Shown: positions 47,294-59,460, counted from the first letter of the stretch. The stretch is 64,000 nt of DNA from Podospora comata (GCA_017354895.1 CP071496.1:2728001-2792000), one strand, 5' to 3'. Notes: generated from the letters alone by a model not told the origin. Translations and numbers: made by a program.

Positions 47294-48203
47294 TTTGACG
47301 TGCAGCTCTCCACAGACATGAGAGGAAAAAGGAGACCTTATCTTAACGTATTTAGAGATTGAACAGCGGTCATAATTGCTGAGATCAAGTTTAGGTAGCC
47401 CTATGATCCGAAAGAGGTGCTTGAGCCGAAATATGCATAGACATCGTGGGCTGACTACTGTGGGTGGGGAGGTCGGCGCAAACCTGGCCCGTTGACCAAG
47501 CGATGGGGGCCATACTGACAAAAACAATTCTGCCCCTGAAACCTCGCAGGTGATCTTAATCTTTGCTGTAGCCTAATTTGAGAATTTTCGAAGGCTTCCA
47601 TTTATGTTTGCATACTCGCACTGACCCAAATGAAGTGCTTGGATTACAGACATGTAGCTATTCTTCCGTCCTACTGGTCGAATGTAATGTATGCAGAACT
47701 TTGTCAGATTGTAATCAGAAGCCGGAACACAGAAAGGAAGAAGTCAGTCAAAAAAATACGCTAGTTAGTTCAGTGTGTGGTATTTAAATGCAAGTTGTAT
47801 ACCTAGGATAGAGGATTTCTTTTGATAGGTTTGGAGCCGCACCTCGATAAGTAGGTAGTAACAAAGCGCCAGTCCAAACCCCGCTATATGACCTGAAAAC
47901 ATGGATGTTGGTAAACTTTCGAGTCAGGAACATCTATCTGTGCAGTGAAGACACTACCTTATATAGTACCGTATAATCTTGCTGTATACAGCTAATTTAT
48001 TGAAGTATCTAGTGCTCCAAAGGAGCAGTGAAAAAACAAACTCATGATATCTCCATTTCCAACAGCCACTGACACATAGCCAGCTATAAATAACTATACA
48101 ACCAACGTATCCCGCCTCCTTGCTCCTAATCATCTAACTTGTAGAAGCAATGCTGAAGGCTGCCATAAAACTCAGATATGAACTTGCAGAGTAAAAGCGT
48201 CCC
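47294..48203. other. AT-rich intergenic DNA
   Basis: 0.9 kb, AT-rich especially from 47.75 to 48.1 kb. No gene or element recognised. Confidence 0.5.
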
Positions 48204-48812
48204 TTAGTCGAACCATTGCGGACACACTATTTCTTTCCCTGTTGCTTCGTCAAAGTGAACAAAGCGCTCCCTTTCGAGATCCCATGTCCAGAAAACATCT
48301 TCTAACTGATCTTCCTGTGGGATGAGGTTCTCCGTAGTTGAAATTTCAACGTCTGGTTGCATAGACTTTTGTGTATCTTGGCTGCTGCTGAGTTGCAGGA
48401 CCGTGACTGATTTCTCCTTCATGGTTTCACCGGGAATTGTTGACTTCTCAGTGTTCTGAGGAAACAAGGTGACAATGTCCTGGATCTTTGGAACCGTGCT
48501 TGAGGAGAGGTCTGTGACCAGAGACATGAAGCCATCGAGCTGTTTGCCGGTGACGAAGAAGCGACTGGCTGGAATTAAAGACCAGAAGTCTTCAGATAGT
48601 CTAAAGACAAAGTTCATCCGCTCGACAAACCCAGAGGTGAGGTCAATGCAGAGAGTGGTAAAAGGAGAATAAGCCTCTCTATGATCCAAGATCTTGGAAT
48701 CTTTCATGGTGCTATAGTGCTCCTGCTCAGGTGACTGCGCTAGTGGAAATATTAGAAAAACCACTGATTGACAGCATAGGTCATAGTTTGTGGTGTGAGA
48801 GCTGGTAAACAT
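48204..48812 (-). CDS. Orphan protein with CPQWFD C-terminal tail (member 1)
   Basis: An open frame of 202 aa from the ATG at 48812; Met36 (MKDSKILDHREAYSPF) is an alternative start. The middle contains FTTLCIDLTSGFVERMNFVF and FWSLIPASRFFVTGKQLDGF, with no domain I know. The last 30 residues hold F-W-T-W, then RERF-V-H-F-DEATG and EIVCPQWFD-stop. The gene at 51.3 kb ends almost identically. The encoding DNA differs between the two almost only at third codon positions, which is strong evidence that both are translated and constrained. Function unknown. Confidence 0.65.
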   Translation of the reverse strand: MFTSSHTTNYDLCCQSVVFLIFPLAQSPEQEHYSTMKDSKILDHREAYSPFTTLCIDLTSGFVERMNFVFRLSEDFWSLIPASRFFVTGKQLDGFMSLVTDLSSSTVPKIQDIVTLFPQNTEKSTIPGETMKEKSVTVLQLSSSQDTQKSMQPDVEISTTENLIPQEDQLEDVFWTWDLERERFVHFDEATGKEIVCPQWFD

Positions 48813-49828
48813 GGTGACAGAAAGTAGGGGTATTCGAGGGATCAGGTGTTCGGAAAATAGGTCGTTCAGAAAATAAGTCTTTCAGAACCTGAAAACGGAG
48901 CTTTCGTGTTGACAGCAGAGAAGGTAGTGTCTGGGTGCTGTTTGGGGTTGATGCCGTGTGAGGACAATTCGTGCTTGCAGATTGGGGGATTGATGACCGA
49001 TAAGTACCTATTTTATAGTGAATTACCAGCCAGACTGTTGCTAATGTTATTAGAAAGAGTAGCCTTGATTGAGGTAAGCCCACCTCACCACGTCGACAAG
49101 ATTGAGAGCCTGCCATCGACACAGCCAAGGGCGACAGGAATACAAGGCAAGACAAGGCACCCGACACCTCTGCGATGGACCGCGCCCCACGATCCAACAC
49201 ACAAATGACGGACATCTATTATAGGAAGCACAGTTTGGCAAGGAGAGAACACAAGAAAACCACAAGATGCGATCAGCTCGTCAGAACAAATCACATTAGT
49301 TGGTGAGATCCGTGGAGGTTGTTGAAAGAAAGAAATTTGGAGCCTCTTGGAGCAGGCGGATGACAGGTGGGCTTGCAACCCCCCTGTAAATGGCATTTCG
49401 GTGTGCTCCACGGCAAAGCCACTGGCAGCGGCACTGATGAAACACACACATTTACACCACCTTGGTCCCATGTTGGAATTGTAAATAAAGGCACCTACCT
49501 ACCTTATGTATCAAACGACATTTCTTTTGCAACTACCTATGGTAATGTAAGGCTTTCTTCATGTTTATGTCAGTTCAGTAAGGCAGTATTGCGGAGAGTG
49601 CCAAAAGGCCACCTGGAAACCAACTTCCTGGCTTTGGAAAATCCGTACCACGAGCTGGTCATACATTGAAGTATTCAGGACATAAGTTATAAAGCATACA
49701 TGACTGCGGATCCCTAATTTCAAGGATTTACCGCTGCCCCTTTCTCAAGAGATTCCTTTTGCACTGCTTATCCCATTTTGATTATCTCAAATTAAGCCAA
49801 ACATAAATTTCGCATACCTTACATCATC
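48813..49828. other. Intergenic, nothing recognised
   Basis: 1 kb between a minus-strand and a plus-strand orphan gene, presumably holding both promoters. Open frames on the minus strand near 49.05-49.49 kb lack domains. Confidence 0.45.
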
Positions 49829-50395
49829 ATGTCTTCAATGGTTGCCACAAAACTTCAAGTCAAAATCGTCTCCAACCTTGGCTCAGAGCACGTCGACGCT
49901 TACATCGACAGCAAAACTGAAGCATCCTTTCTCAGAGCCAGCATCGCAGGCCAGTTGAGCACGCTCATCTGGCCCATCCCGCAGGCGCGACAACGCAGTG
50001 TCATGTTGTCAGGGGTCGGCTTGATCGAGCCGAAGAAATGGGTTGAGATTACTATCGACATACCGGAGCTTGGTGTATTTGGAGAAGTCGTGAATGTCCA
50101 GTTAGCGGAGTGGGACACCTCTTTGCCAATTTTGTTCCTTGGTCAACGCCTTATGGGCAAACTCACCGCTCAAACTTGGCCGGTCATGGCCAAAGCCAAT
50201 GACAGCAGTGTTCCTGCGGCGCCCGGAATTGGCATTACCAGTCAAGTTATTCAGTCGCATCATCTACCATCGCACATTCTCGTTGGTAAGATTACCACAA
50301 TATCGGCGCCTGAACAAAGTTGCTCCTCTGAGGCTGGTACCAATGCATCTGTCAAAGGCTACCCAACTCTGAAAACCTCAGCAAAAGCTACATAA
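49829..50395 (+). CDS. Small protein with retropepsin-like domain (member 1)
   Basis: An intronless 188-aa open frame from an ATG in good context (ATCATCATG). Residues about 7-115 follow the strand pattern of a retropepsin-like (A2-type) fold: LQVKIVSNLG, VDAYIDSKTEASFL, a turn with VMLSGVGLIEP, WVEITIDI, EVVNVQLAEW and the closing LPILFLGQRLM, which takes the place of the usual ILG-x-x-x-L. About 70 low-complexity residues follow. It looks whole. No polyprotein, reverse transcriptase or terminal repeats are seen nearby, so it is probably a host gene rather than an element. Whether it is an active peptidase cannot be told. Confidence 0.6.
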   Translation: MSSMVATKLQVKIVSNLGSEHVDAYIDSKTEASFLRASIAGQLSTLIWPIPQARQRSVMLSGVGLIEPKKWVEITIDIPELGVFGEVVNVQLAEWDTSLPILFLGQRLMGKLTAQTWPVMAKANDSSVPAAPGIGITSQVIQSHHLPSHILVGKITTISAPEQSCSSEAGTNASVKGYPTLKTSAKAT

Positions 50396-51306
50396 AACAC
50401 AACCAAAGAAAAAAGAAAGAAAAATACTTACATTTCTACACATTCTGGCTTGTTAATAGGCGTTCTTCTTTTGTGTTCTTATTTATATGTCTCTCAGATT
50501 ATAGGCCTTTTTTCGACTTTGGCAGAGTTGGGATCTTGGAAGAGAATGGACGGAAAAAGAGGCACAAAGGGACAAATTCTAACATTCTATATTGAATACG
50601 TGGATAGCTTGGGAATCTGATGCAGGGGATTTCCATCACTGTTTTGATGTTCATATGTGTACCTTAAATATGCCGATACCAACACACATGGTTTGTAATC
50701 CAGGGTACCTAGTTACCTTGATCCCATCCCTTGCTTTAGCATTGGATGCCTAAGCAAGAAGGTGACCAAGTAATATCTGGATAATGTGGGAATAATACCT
50801 CAACAAGTTTAGAATAGTACATGGCTGTTTCACACTGAAGCTAACACATTTATTCGCGAGGTCTAGAGCTAGGTACCTTATCTAGGTACTTGCCATGCGA
50901 GTCCCTCCTTTAAGAGGTCTGTGCGAATGATGTGACACAATGTGTGAATATTGTGTCACTTACGATAACCTACAGATACCATACATCTTGGTTGGTGCAG
51001 AATGGCAGCACACTGTCATGGGGCTGTGTCACCGTTGCCTAATCAACGGGTTGGAGCATAGCCCCTTTCTCAACCCCTGAATCCGTTGAAGGCGACAACA
51101 CTGCCAAACTTACAAAGCTCTTCACTTCCAGTTACTATCGGCGAGAATACAGTGGCAGGTTATAATTACTATCGCTAATGTTGATATAAATACGACCGAA
51201 TCATTCTAAGACTGAAGGAAGTTTGTGTAGTGCATCTATACTAGGTATTAAGGCGAGGCGTAATCATGTATCTGAAGCCAACCCATCTCCGAGCTCACCG
51301 TAACCC
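50396..51306. other. AT-rich intergenic DNA
   Basis: 0.9 kb with no supported gene. AATGTGTGAATATTGTGTCACTTAC-type sequence near 50.94 kb shows partial internal symmetry only. Confidence 0.45.
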
Positions 51307-52029
51307 CTAATCGAACCACTGGGGGCAAACAATCTCTCGACCAGTGCTTTCATCAGTGTGAATAAAACGCTCCCGAGACTCGTTCCATTTCCAAAAGCCG
51401 TCGTCTGTCTCGGAGCAATCGCAGTCTGAAGAATTCCCCGAGTTCGAGGTCGAGGTGTCATATGTGCCTCTGTATTCCATGTCGCAGCCTTCAAGCCCAA
51501 GCTCATCAACAACAGAGGTCTCCGAGAGCTTCTGAGGTAATCGATCGTGATTACTGGTATCTTCTCCTCGGACCCTGGAATCTTCACAAGCGGCTGAGAG
51601 CCTGGACGGAAGATTAACTTCGACAGGGCCAAGTTCCGAAAGGAATTGTTTCTCGTCAGGCTTGACTATATCAGAGGTCCAAACACAAGAACCTCTTCCA
51701 AAAGCTGCTACCTTACGGGTGGTCGGCATTGAGTCGGTGCAATGTTGAGCGAAAGGAGTCTTGTTCCTCGGAATATCAATAGGCTGAACTCTGGGACTGA
51801 AAAGAATCTCTGGACTGGAGGCCCGAGATGAGTTTGTGTCGTCACCACGATTGGACCAAAAAGACTCGGTGGCAATTGTAGAAGAACTGCTGCAGGGGGG
51901 CATCGGGAAACTGCGTAGCAGTCGGAGCCATGATCTCTTTGGGTCTGAGCTAGACTTGACAATATCATCTGAAGGCGGCGTACCCTGCGACCGATGGCTA
52001 TGTAGTGCCGTCACTTCGTGTTGGGACAT
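51307..52029 (-). CDS. Orphan protein with CPQWFD C-terminal tail (member 2)
   Basis: An intronless 240-aa frame from the ATG at 52029 (MSQHEVTALHSHRSQG); upstream the frame has only GTG. The body is Ser/Thr/Pro-rich and disordered in character, with acidic stretches before the tail (SSDCDCSETDDG). The end reads FWKWNES, RERFIHTDESTG, REIVCPQWFD-stop, matching the gene at 48.2 kb. The bodies of the two proteins are not alignable by eye, so the tail is the conserved module. Function unknown. Confidence 0.65.
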   Translation of the reverse strand: MSQHEVTALHSHRSQGTPPSDDIVKSSSDPKRSWLRLLRSFPMPPCSSSSTIATESFWSNRGDDTNSSRASSPEILFSPRVQPIDIPRNKTPFAQHCTDSMPTTRKVAAFGRGSCVWTSDIVKPDEKQFLSELGPVEVNLPSRLSAACEDSRVRGEDTSNHDRLPQKLSETSVVDELGLEGCDMEYRGTYDTSTSNSGNSSDCDCSETDDGFWKWNESRERFIHTDESTGREIVCPQWFD

Positions 52030-53661
52030 TGCAGTTCCTGACAAACTAGGTGCAGTAACTATTAGTCTCAGTACCAACACATATGAGGATTACTGTCCAG
52101 AGGTAAATAGAAGTGTTGGTGAGGTGGCAACTTGAAAAAGGTGGGAATGGATAAGAGGTGCTGTTCTCGGAAGAAATAGTCCTGGGACCTGCAAAAGAGA
52201 ACTGGTAGCTTACCTGAATCGTGAAACGTAGGTATGTTGTCGATACTCTAGAAGGTTTGAGGTGGATGAGGTTCTGCCGAGCTGTTCCCCTAGGTATTCT
52301 CAGGGCAAGCATTAGTTTAAATAGCTAGGTAAAGTATAGATTGGAGAAAAGCACTTTTTCCAAAACTGGCCACGCAACTGGAAGCATCATTGATGAATAA
52401 GGAAAACTGTCACATCGGTTCGGTGAGAAAAAAACTCGAGACGAGAACGACTGTCAGGTATGCTTGAGCTCGGGAAAAGCTACGTCGCCCAATCGAACGA
52501 CCAGGTCCCCCTCCTTCAGGACATCGTGATTTTGCCAATCTCATAAGTCCCCAAAATATTTTTTCCAAAAGATTATCCATGATCTCTTCGAGTTAGCTCG
52601 TAGCAAGGCTTTCTCTTCTCTCGGCATACTGATCAAGACGTAATGGGTGCCAATGACTGGGTAGGGCTAAGTATGCCTGTTCTGAGCTCCTCCACTTGCC
52701 AACATTTCCATCTACCAAGGGTGGCAATTGTAAACTGCAAAGTGTTGGCAGGATGGTCAGGCTCTCCAACTCCCAATATTCGCACTTAACCTAAATGTAA
52801 TTCGGTGCGGTTTGCCGGTGAAAGGTTGAGCTTTGATAGGTGCTCCTCGCGTTGTATATGTCGGGTTTCGTGTGGTGAAATGGTGTCTTTTCCTAGGAAA
52901 ATGACAATGCCCGTGATTTGGAAAGACAGGTACTTAGTTACCTACCTAAACCATAGGAGTTAGGGGAATAACCTAACATCCATGCTGATATAGACCAATA
53001 TCATCAGTGTCCCATGTTGAAGACAGCCATCTCATACACTCTAGTGATGATGATGCCCAATGTCCCCAGTTAACTGCAAAAATAAAACTAAAGAAAGACT
53101 TCTACCGACCTTAACCATTATTGCTCTAGATGTCCCATCAAGATCAAACCAGATAGGTAGAGAATGACGAGGGAGCTATTTGGGTACATTGAGGTTTGGA
53201 AAGTTAATGTCAATTTGGCCCCTGTCCTGGAAATCCTGTAATTACACCATGAAGCATGAGACGGACAACAACAAGTGGGCTCAGCCCATCCGATGTACGG
53301 AGTCCGTAGGCATTAGCACCCACCAGCCGGTTCTTTTCCATTTAAACTCCTGTCGCCATGTGAGCAGTCGCCAGACTATGTCTCAGTACTTATGAGGCCT
53401 CTTCCCATTATCTATCGGTTCTCTCATGCTAACCGTCGAGATATTCCTGGCGGTCAAGCCGAGTCTTAATTGATCGGCTGTTCATATAAGCTTGGTTTCC
53501 CCCGAGTTTGCAACCTTCTGTTCAACCACCCCCAACCCACTCGCCCTACCCACCATCCCGTTACCCCACGGCACCTCACCGGGTAGCAACGCCTCTCTGC
53601 ACTTGGTACCCAAGCCAGGCCGTTTCAATTGCCCAGCGTATGCCACAAACTCAACGCTGAC
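52030..53661. other. Gene-poor spacer
   Basis: 1.6 kb with no gene I can support; moderately AT-rich with short open frames only. Confidence 0.5.
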
Positions 53662-54843
53662 ATGGCACCATCCCACCAGCTAGGCTTTTGGCAACCTGGA
53701 CCCGACGGAGAGGAAGAGAGGGATGATGTTCAAATGGCCGATGGGAACAACCTTGGCTCGAATTATGGGGGCGCACTCAACTATGAAGGGGGTCTCTACG
53801 GTGGGTTTCCAGCTGCTCCGAACAGCCAAGGGAATCAGGGAAACACCGGCTATGGCGGACGGCAGCAATTCGACACCTTCATCACGACACCTGCTGCACC
53901 AGGCCTTTCACACCCATCGCCAATGGTCCTTGGCGGTCGCTGTCCCGTCTACCCAGCTATCCATGACAGTGATATCACACTCGCCCTCCGCAACCACAGC
54001 CACAGCCGCCCTCATGGTAGTCAGCGGATCTTGCAGTCTCAATTCAGCGCTGAGATTCCATCCCCAGTCGAAACAAACCAGCAAAGTGGCCAGCCTATCT
54101 CAAACCAGCCACATGATTTCCATGCCGCCACCATCATCAGCGGTGACAAGAGACACCACATCACAGCATGTGCAAGCCGTCCGGGTCTCTGCTACATGAG
54201 CGCCGCTATGGCTCGATCCCTTCAGCTTGGATTTTTGCCAATTCCATCAAAGATGCAAAAGCCAATGTTCACTCTGATTGGACTCGTGACGCCGACTCAT
54301 TATTGTTCTTTCCGTTGCGATATCGAGGGTTTGCGTGTCGAGGGCCGGGAATTGCACGTGTCGCTCGTCGAATCAGATGATCCCAAACTCTTCGCATACC
54401 TGCATCTCAGCGCGAAGTTTCTCGACAGTCTGCGCGTGCAGTCGCCCTGCGAACCAGGCCGATCGCATGCGGTTCATCACCATCGCAGGCGCCGTCGAAG
54501 CGAGTTGGCCGTCTCTCCCAGCTATGCAGGTTTCCCGGCTGGTGCCCCCCGGCCCATGGCGTTCCAGGCCGCAGCACCACAAGTGCAAGCAACTGTCGAC
54601 CCGAGGAGCATGCATTTGCCTGTTCCCAACTTTCCGCTCGGAAGGGGTTCGTTAGGCTTCGCCGGCACCCCTACCACAGTCAGCTCTGGCGTGTTCTCGG
54701 CAAACATCGCCGGTCCAACTCCTGGTACCAGCTTTGGTGCGTCGGATCTATTTAACTTTGAAGGGGCTTCTTCCGCTTCGGTCGACGCTCGCTATGAGCG
54801 CTCTTCTGGTATCTCGTGCTGTGATGAGGAAGCAAACATGTAG
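53662..54843 (+). CDS. Gly/Ser-rich protein with retropepsin-like domain (member 2)
   Basis: An intronless 393-aa frame. The chosen start is the ATG at 53662 (MAPSHQLGFWQPGPDGEEER); further upstream in frame there is only TTG. A disordered N-terminus rich in Gly/Asn/Gln (about 1-150) precedes a domain at about 153-255 with the same order of segments as the 49.8-kb protein: HAATIISGDKRHHITACAS, then CYMSAAMARSLQLGFLPIPS, FTLIGLVTPTHYC, CDIEGLRVEGRELHVSLVES and a closing AYLHLSAKFLDSL. A His/Arg run (HHHRRRRR) and a disordered C-terminus follow. It looks whole. The relation to the other two rests on the pattern, not on high identity. Confidence 0.55.
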   Translation: MAPSHQLGFWQPGPDGEEERDDVQMADGNNLGSNYGGALNYEGGLYGGFPAAPNSQGNQGNTGYGGRQQFDTFITTPAAPGLSHPSPMVLGGRCPVYPAIHDSDITLALRNHSHSRPHGSQRILQSQFSAEIPSPVETNQQSGQPISNQPHDFHAATIISGDKRHHITACASRPGLCYMSAAMARSLQLGFLPIPSKMQKPMFTLIGLVTPTHYCSFRCDIEGLRVEGRELHVSLVESDDPKLFAYLHLSAKFLDSLRVQSPCEPGRSHAVHHHRRRRRSELAVSPSYAGFPAGAPRPMAFQAAAPQVQATVDPRSMHLPVPNFPLGRGSLGFAGTPTTVSSGVFSANIAGPTPGTSFGASDLFNFEGASSASVDARYERSSGISCCDEEANM

Positions 54844-57800
54844 GTTGTGGGACAGGGTGGATGGGCAAGAAGGGGCGCGTTACTTGGGATTTCTTTTGAT
54901 GAGATGACTGTAATGAAATTTCATAAAATTTTCCTATGTTATTCAAACACCCAGATTGTTACCATACCCCTCACGTTTCCGCAGACAAGGCCACAAAGAA
55001 CGGTTGAACCTGCGTTTGAGCCATAGTTTTGCTGTCGCTTTTCCGATACGTTCTCCGAGCGGAGGTCGATAAGATGGAACTTAGTTAGGTATTTTAGTTT
55101 TATAAATGTGACTTCTCTTGTTTTTCACCGCTCTACCACGCATCTTGTGCCTCCAAACTTGACAACCTCGGAACCCCACCAACCGAGAATCAGCGAACGT
55201 ATGGGTGAGAACTGCTGCCCAAAGTTGTAAGGTGCCACTAACATTGCTGTTGGCGTACCCATCTCAAGGTGTCCATGAGGGGGGGGGGGGCGCGGGGGCA
55301 AAGCAGCGCCCTCCAAGGCCTGGCCAAGGGCGCCACAGGGTAACGAGCAACTTGAACATCATCTACGCGCCTAGCGGAGTGTTCCTCGTTGGCGGGGTTG
55401 TTCTTGCTCCAACGTCAGCCATCACCATCTCACAAGAATTGTCAAGCCGGCATCATTTGCGGCAGTTATCACCAGCGGGTGGGTATCTATATCGAAGGGC
55501 TGCCACGGGACGTTCCTATTCTGCCTCTGGATCACCCATGGTAGGCAGACGAAACTCGAGAGACTGAGTTTAGACGACGGGAATCCACATAGTCAGATGA
55601 ACCCTGCACCACCCTTCGGCATTGGGTCGGATACCTCTGACGTCTGTCTCACAACAGCAAGCGCGTTCCCGGCCGAGGTCAGCTCCCGAGCTATGGTAGG
55701 TAGCTCGAAAAGAAATGGAGATGCCACTTGACCTAGGTCCAACTGTGGCAGTGGCAGTCGGATGGGTTGATGTGGTGTTGTGGAGAACCAACTTCCTTGC
55801 CGTCCGCAGCTGTGACAGTGCCCGGCCGAGCCTTCCCTCATTTGACCTCCCGTCACTCTGCGCTTCAACCCTTCCTTTGACCTTCCGACCCCCGGCCCAC
55901 ACGAGGTCTACAAGTCTGCCATGCCTTCCAACTTCGTTGATGGCACAAACATTACCACGCAGTGTACTGAGTAGCTTCGTTCTGCTTTGCCTTCCCCCAT
56001 CCGAGGGGGACCTTGGGAAGTCAGACCTTCCCGACGGATGGGTGCCACTCATGCCATGAGTACCTCGCGTCAGCAACTGACCTGTTCTTGCCTTCCGCAC
56101 CAAACTCGCGCGAAGCCTTGTGCTCGTGCTGTCCCGTAGCCCTGGAACTTGCACGATGGGCACTGCTGTCAGAGGGGGGTCCTTCCATCTCCTCCAACCG
56201 GTCTCGACCACCCCCTTCCATATGAGTGTGCAAGGGAGAGGTTGGCTCCACTCTCCGCCGAGTATAAACCCCCCCCTTGGATTGCAATTTATTTCCATTT
56301 GCATCTCAATCGTCAACAAGGTGCCGAATAGGGTATGCATGTCTCAAACGCGCGTGTTGTCTCACGAGTGACAAAGAAGACACTGGTTGCAACCGCAGTA
56401 AGACATGATGAGGCATGTTATTATAACGTCGGGGTGGCACAGAAGCAACCGGTGCCTGACCAGAGAGTTTGTTGACAAAGAGTGCGGAGACTGGGTTCGA
56501 GTCCCAAGAATAATGATAACTTACCTATTCTACTTCTGATGGCAGTGGTCAGGACAGACGATTACTCCGTTCACATGACCTCAAGATATGAGCTGTCAGA
56601 TGGTCCAAGAGAACCTGTCATTGTGTATACAAAAGCTATAGCATCCTCGCCCTTATAAATCGCGGAGGAAAGATTGCTTTGACCTTCTGAAGCAACATTG
56701 CTAGCACTCTAACCAAGGTAGTGTAGCAAACTGGATTTGTGGGAGCAGAAGAATACCTAACCACCGATTTTGAATCTACCTTCAGGCATGCTACATGGTG
56801 TCCCACGGTCGGAATGATTCGAATATGTATGGCAAACAGTAACATGGATTTCCCCGATCAATAGCTTTCAATAACGGAAAATAAGAAGGCTTGTAGGAGA
56901 TGGATTCTCCACCAGCTTCCCGACAGTAATGGCGGGAGGCCAAGGCGTCCAGTCGGCCCAAAGCCAGACCACCCCCCGGCAGATCGAGCAGCATGCCATC
57001 CGAACTTTCAGTATCCCCACCCACCATGGAGGTTTCCCCTCACTGTTGGTTGTCCCGTTCGAAGTGGATGTTCTTGATAAGCATTTCGAGATCGGGTGGA
57101 TCACGGCTGGCATGGCTGACAAGAACCAGGAACCGAAACGGGATTATCCTCCCTTCCCACACCCCCAAGAGACAATATACTCCCCAGGAGATGGTACGCA
57201 AGGTCGCTTATGTCTCAAGCATCAGCAATGCTGGCCACCGCCACCGGGAGTACAGCAACGGTTGATGAGCTGCATGGAAGCCTTAGTCGAGTAACTCAGG
57301 AACACCCACCTATCGCAAGTCAAGCCTAGAATATGCCTTCCCATCAATGTATCACATTATCTCATCTTGTGTGCTTGTCCTCCAAAACTAAGTCCCATTG
57401 GAACCAGCATCGCCACACGCTCTCCTCTTTCCCAGAGCATGGCACCCTGTGACAGCGTCTCTCCTTCTCCAGACCTCACCTAGTTTTGTCTAGAACGCCT
57501 CACGCTAAAATGTTCTCCCACCGCACCGGAAGACACGTCGCCTTTCACCGTGCCATAAATCGTGCAAAATTACAATCGCTGAGTCCTTACAGGTACGTTA
57601 CAGCGCGCTCGTTGCCGGGCGTAGGCATCTTCTCCATACAGTTCGACACCCCCCAAGGCCTGCCAAGTGTTCGTTCCACATAGGCAAGTATATTCCACGA
57701 TTACTGAAAACGACAGAGAAACTTTGCGCACTAAAGAGTGGGTGTGGGAGATTGAGATGAGCATGGAAAACACTAGTGCTATGCATGTCTCATCTGCATA

Positions 57801-59460
57801 CAACATGAGGAAGAGGCGATACGAGGCTTCATATGGTATTCCACCAACAGAGTAAGCGGGGCGAGAGAAAAGAATCTGAACAGTCCGAAGAACCCAGATC
57901 CGTTGGATTCTTGTCTCGGAACTGCCTGTCACGGTTATCGGCAATATGCCGTGGCAGGAGAAGCAATAACACCGAACTGCCTTGCGGGATGGTACTGAAG
58001 AGAACGCCCGACTAGAAGTTGCAATGAAGGCCCCAAAAGTATGATGTGTCATGTAGGTCAAGTTGAAACAAAAGTTAGGAAACCTTGGTACAGCGACTCC
58101 TCGGTTGGGCGGCAAGCATGGACAATATCACCATCTCTCCTTCTTCGCCATCATCATCCGCTCGCGGGAACGGGAAAACAAAGACACCTTTGGTATTGCC
58201 TTGCTAGGTGGTTGTCGTGATCTTATCACATCGCCACCTCTTGTCTCCAACATCATCACCCACGCCTCGAGACCTGGGCCGCCTTCAAACCTTACCCACC
58301 CGTATCACACCCATCGCGGCATCTGAACTCAAAAGAGCGGGGGTCACATGGTCAGGTCCAGACCGAACAATAATCTCTTTACCTAGCCGTGTGCCATGAG
58401 AATGATCTTTCCTGCTTCAAGTAGCTGTTCCGACTTCGTCGCGTCGTGTGGTGTCGTGGGATGATACTGTGTGGATACTGAGCTCACCGAACACTCTCGG
58501 AACAATCTCCCAACGCACCATCGTGAACCAACACAGCCAACGCAACAAGTACGCGCGCAAAAATAAGGCATGGAGATAATCTGGCTCTCTTACTGTTATG
58601 TATAAAGTGCTCAGCTTAAGTCCGATAAAGCAAAAGAAAAGGTACCAGCAAGGGTCCTTGCTCAACGTCTTGGACCCCGGTAGGCCCAAGGGAGCACCAT
58701 CACACCAGCCAGGCAATGGCTCAGATCACTGTTTATTCTCCGATTTACCCGACCCTCCCGTCGCCCCAACGTTTGCTAGTTTGTCACGTCACTAGCTTTA
58801 TACCTGGGATGTGGCTGTCCATAAGCCAGTTTCACGATTTGCCTCCAACCTTTCCAAAACCTTTTATCCATCACCCACCTACCTAATAATCAGAGACACC
58901 ATACCTTCCTTTCTTTCAGACGGAGCCATCGCTTGCTAATCGAAGCAGAACAGCATTTTCCAAGAGACAGATATACAATTCAGTTGAAGGTAGTAGTAAC
59001 GCAATGAGAACGCAGCTGAACTAGGTAGTAGGTACGAGATGGGAAGTTGAGCTAAACGAGGCAAGTAGGTGCAGAGGGTGGTAAGTTGGATGAAAGACAG
59101 ACAGCGAAACATCCTCATCGCCACCCAATCTCCTCTCCTTCCCTGTTTTTTATTGCTTTTCCCCCTTGTGTATGAGCGAGCATTGTTTTGGGTGACGGAG
59201 TGGCAAAATAAAGAGAATGGCAGCCGTCATAAGACCGCTAACAAATGAGATGATGAAAACTAGCAACCTTTGACCGAATAAAGCACCAATATACGCAAGA
59301 ATACAATAGAAGATCCAACAGATACCCCATAGCCAACACGACATAGCCCGAAAGTATAACCGAGCTCATCCGACAAGACGCACTTAGTTCGTTCTACGAA
59401 TATCTATCCTTCACAGCTCCTACGCAGCAATTATTTCATCGCTTCCTCCTCCTCACCCTT
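54844..59460. other. Gene-poor 4.6-kb spacer
   Basis: The longest open frame with an ATG is 256 codons on the minus strand (56340-55570), with no recognisable domain and an Arg/Gly/Ser composition typical of chance frames in GC-rich DNA. Also present are a 12-G run at 55279-55290, a B-box-like GGGTTCGAGTCCC at 56493-56505 and an imperfect hairpin at 57926-57959. No transposase was seen. Confidence 0.45.
57926..57959. repeat. Imperfect inverted repeat
   Basis: CCTGTCACGG and CCGTGGCAGG form a 10-bp stem with one mismatch around a 14-nt loop. It is in no gene and its role is unknown. Confidence 0.5.

Noticed and set aside
55570-56340. 256-codon minus-strand frame with an ATG
   Set aside because: Arg/Gly/Ser composition, no domain, similar-length frames on the other strand; not called as a gene.
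56428-56520. Functional tRNA gene
   Set aside because: B box is good, but the acceptor stem does not pair and no standard D-arm or anticodon arm can be drawn.
57926-57959. Transcription terminator or miRNA-like precursor
   Set aside because: The stem is only 10 bp with a mismatch and is not followed by a T run; listed only as an inverted repeat.
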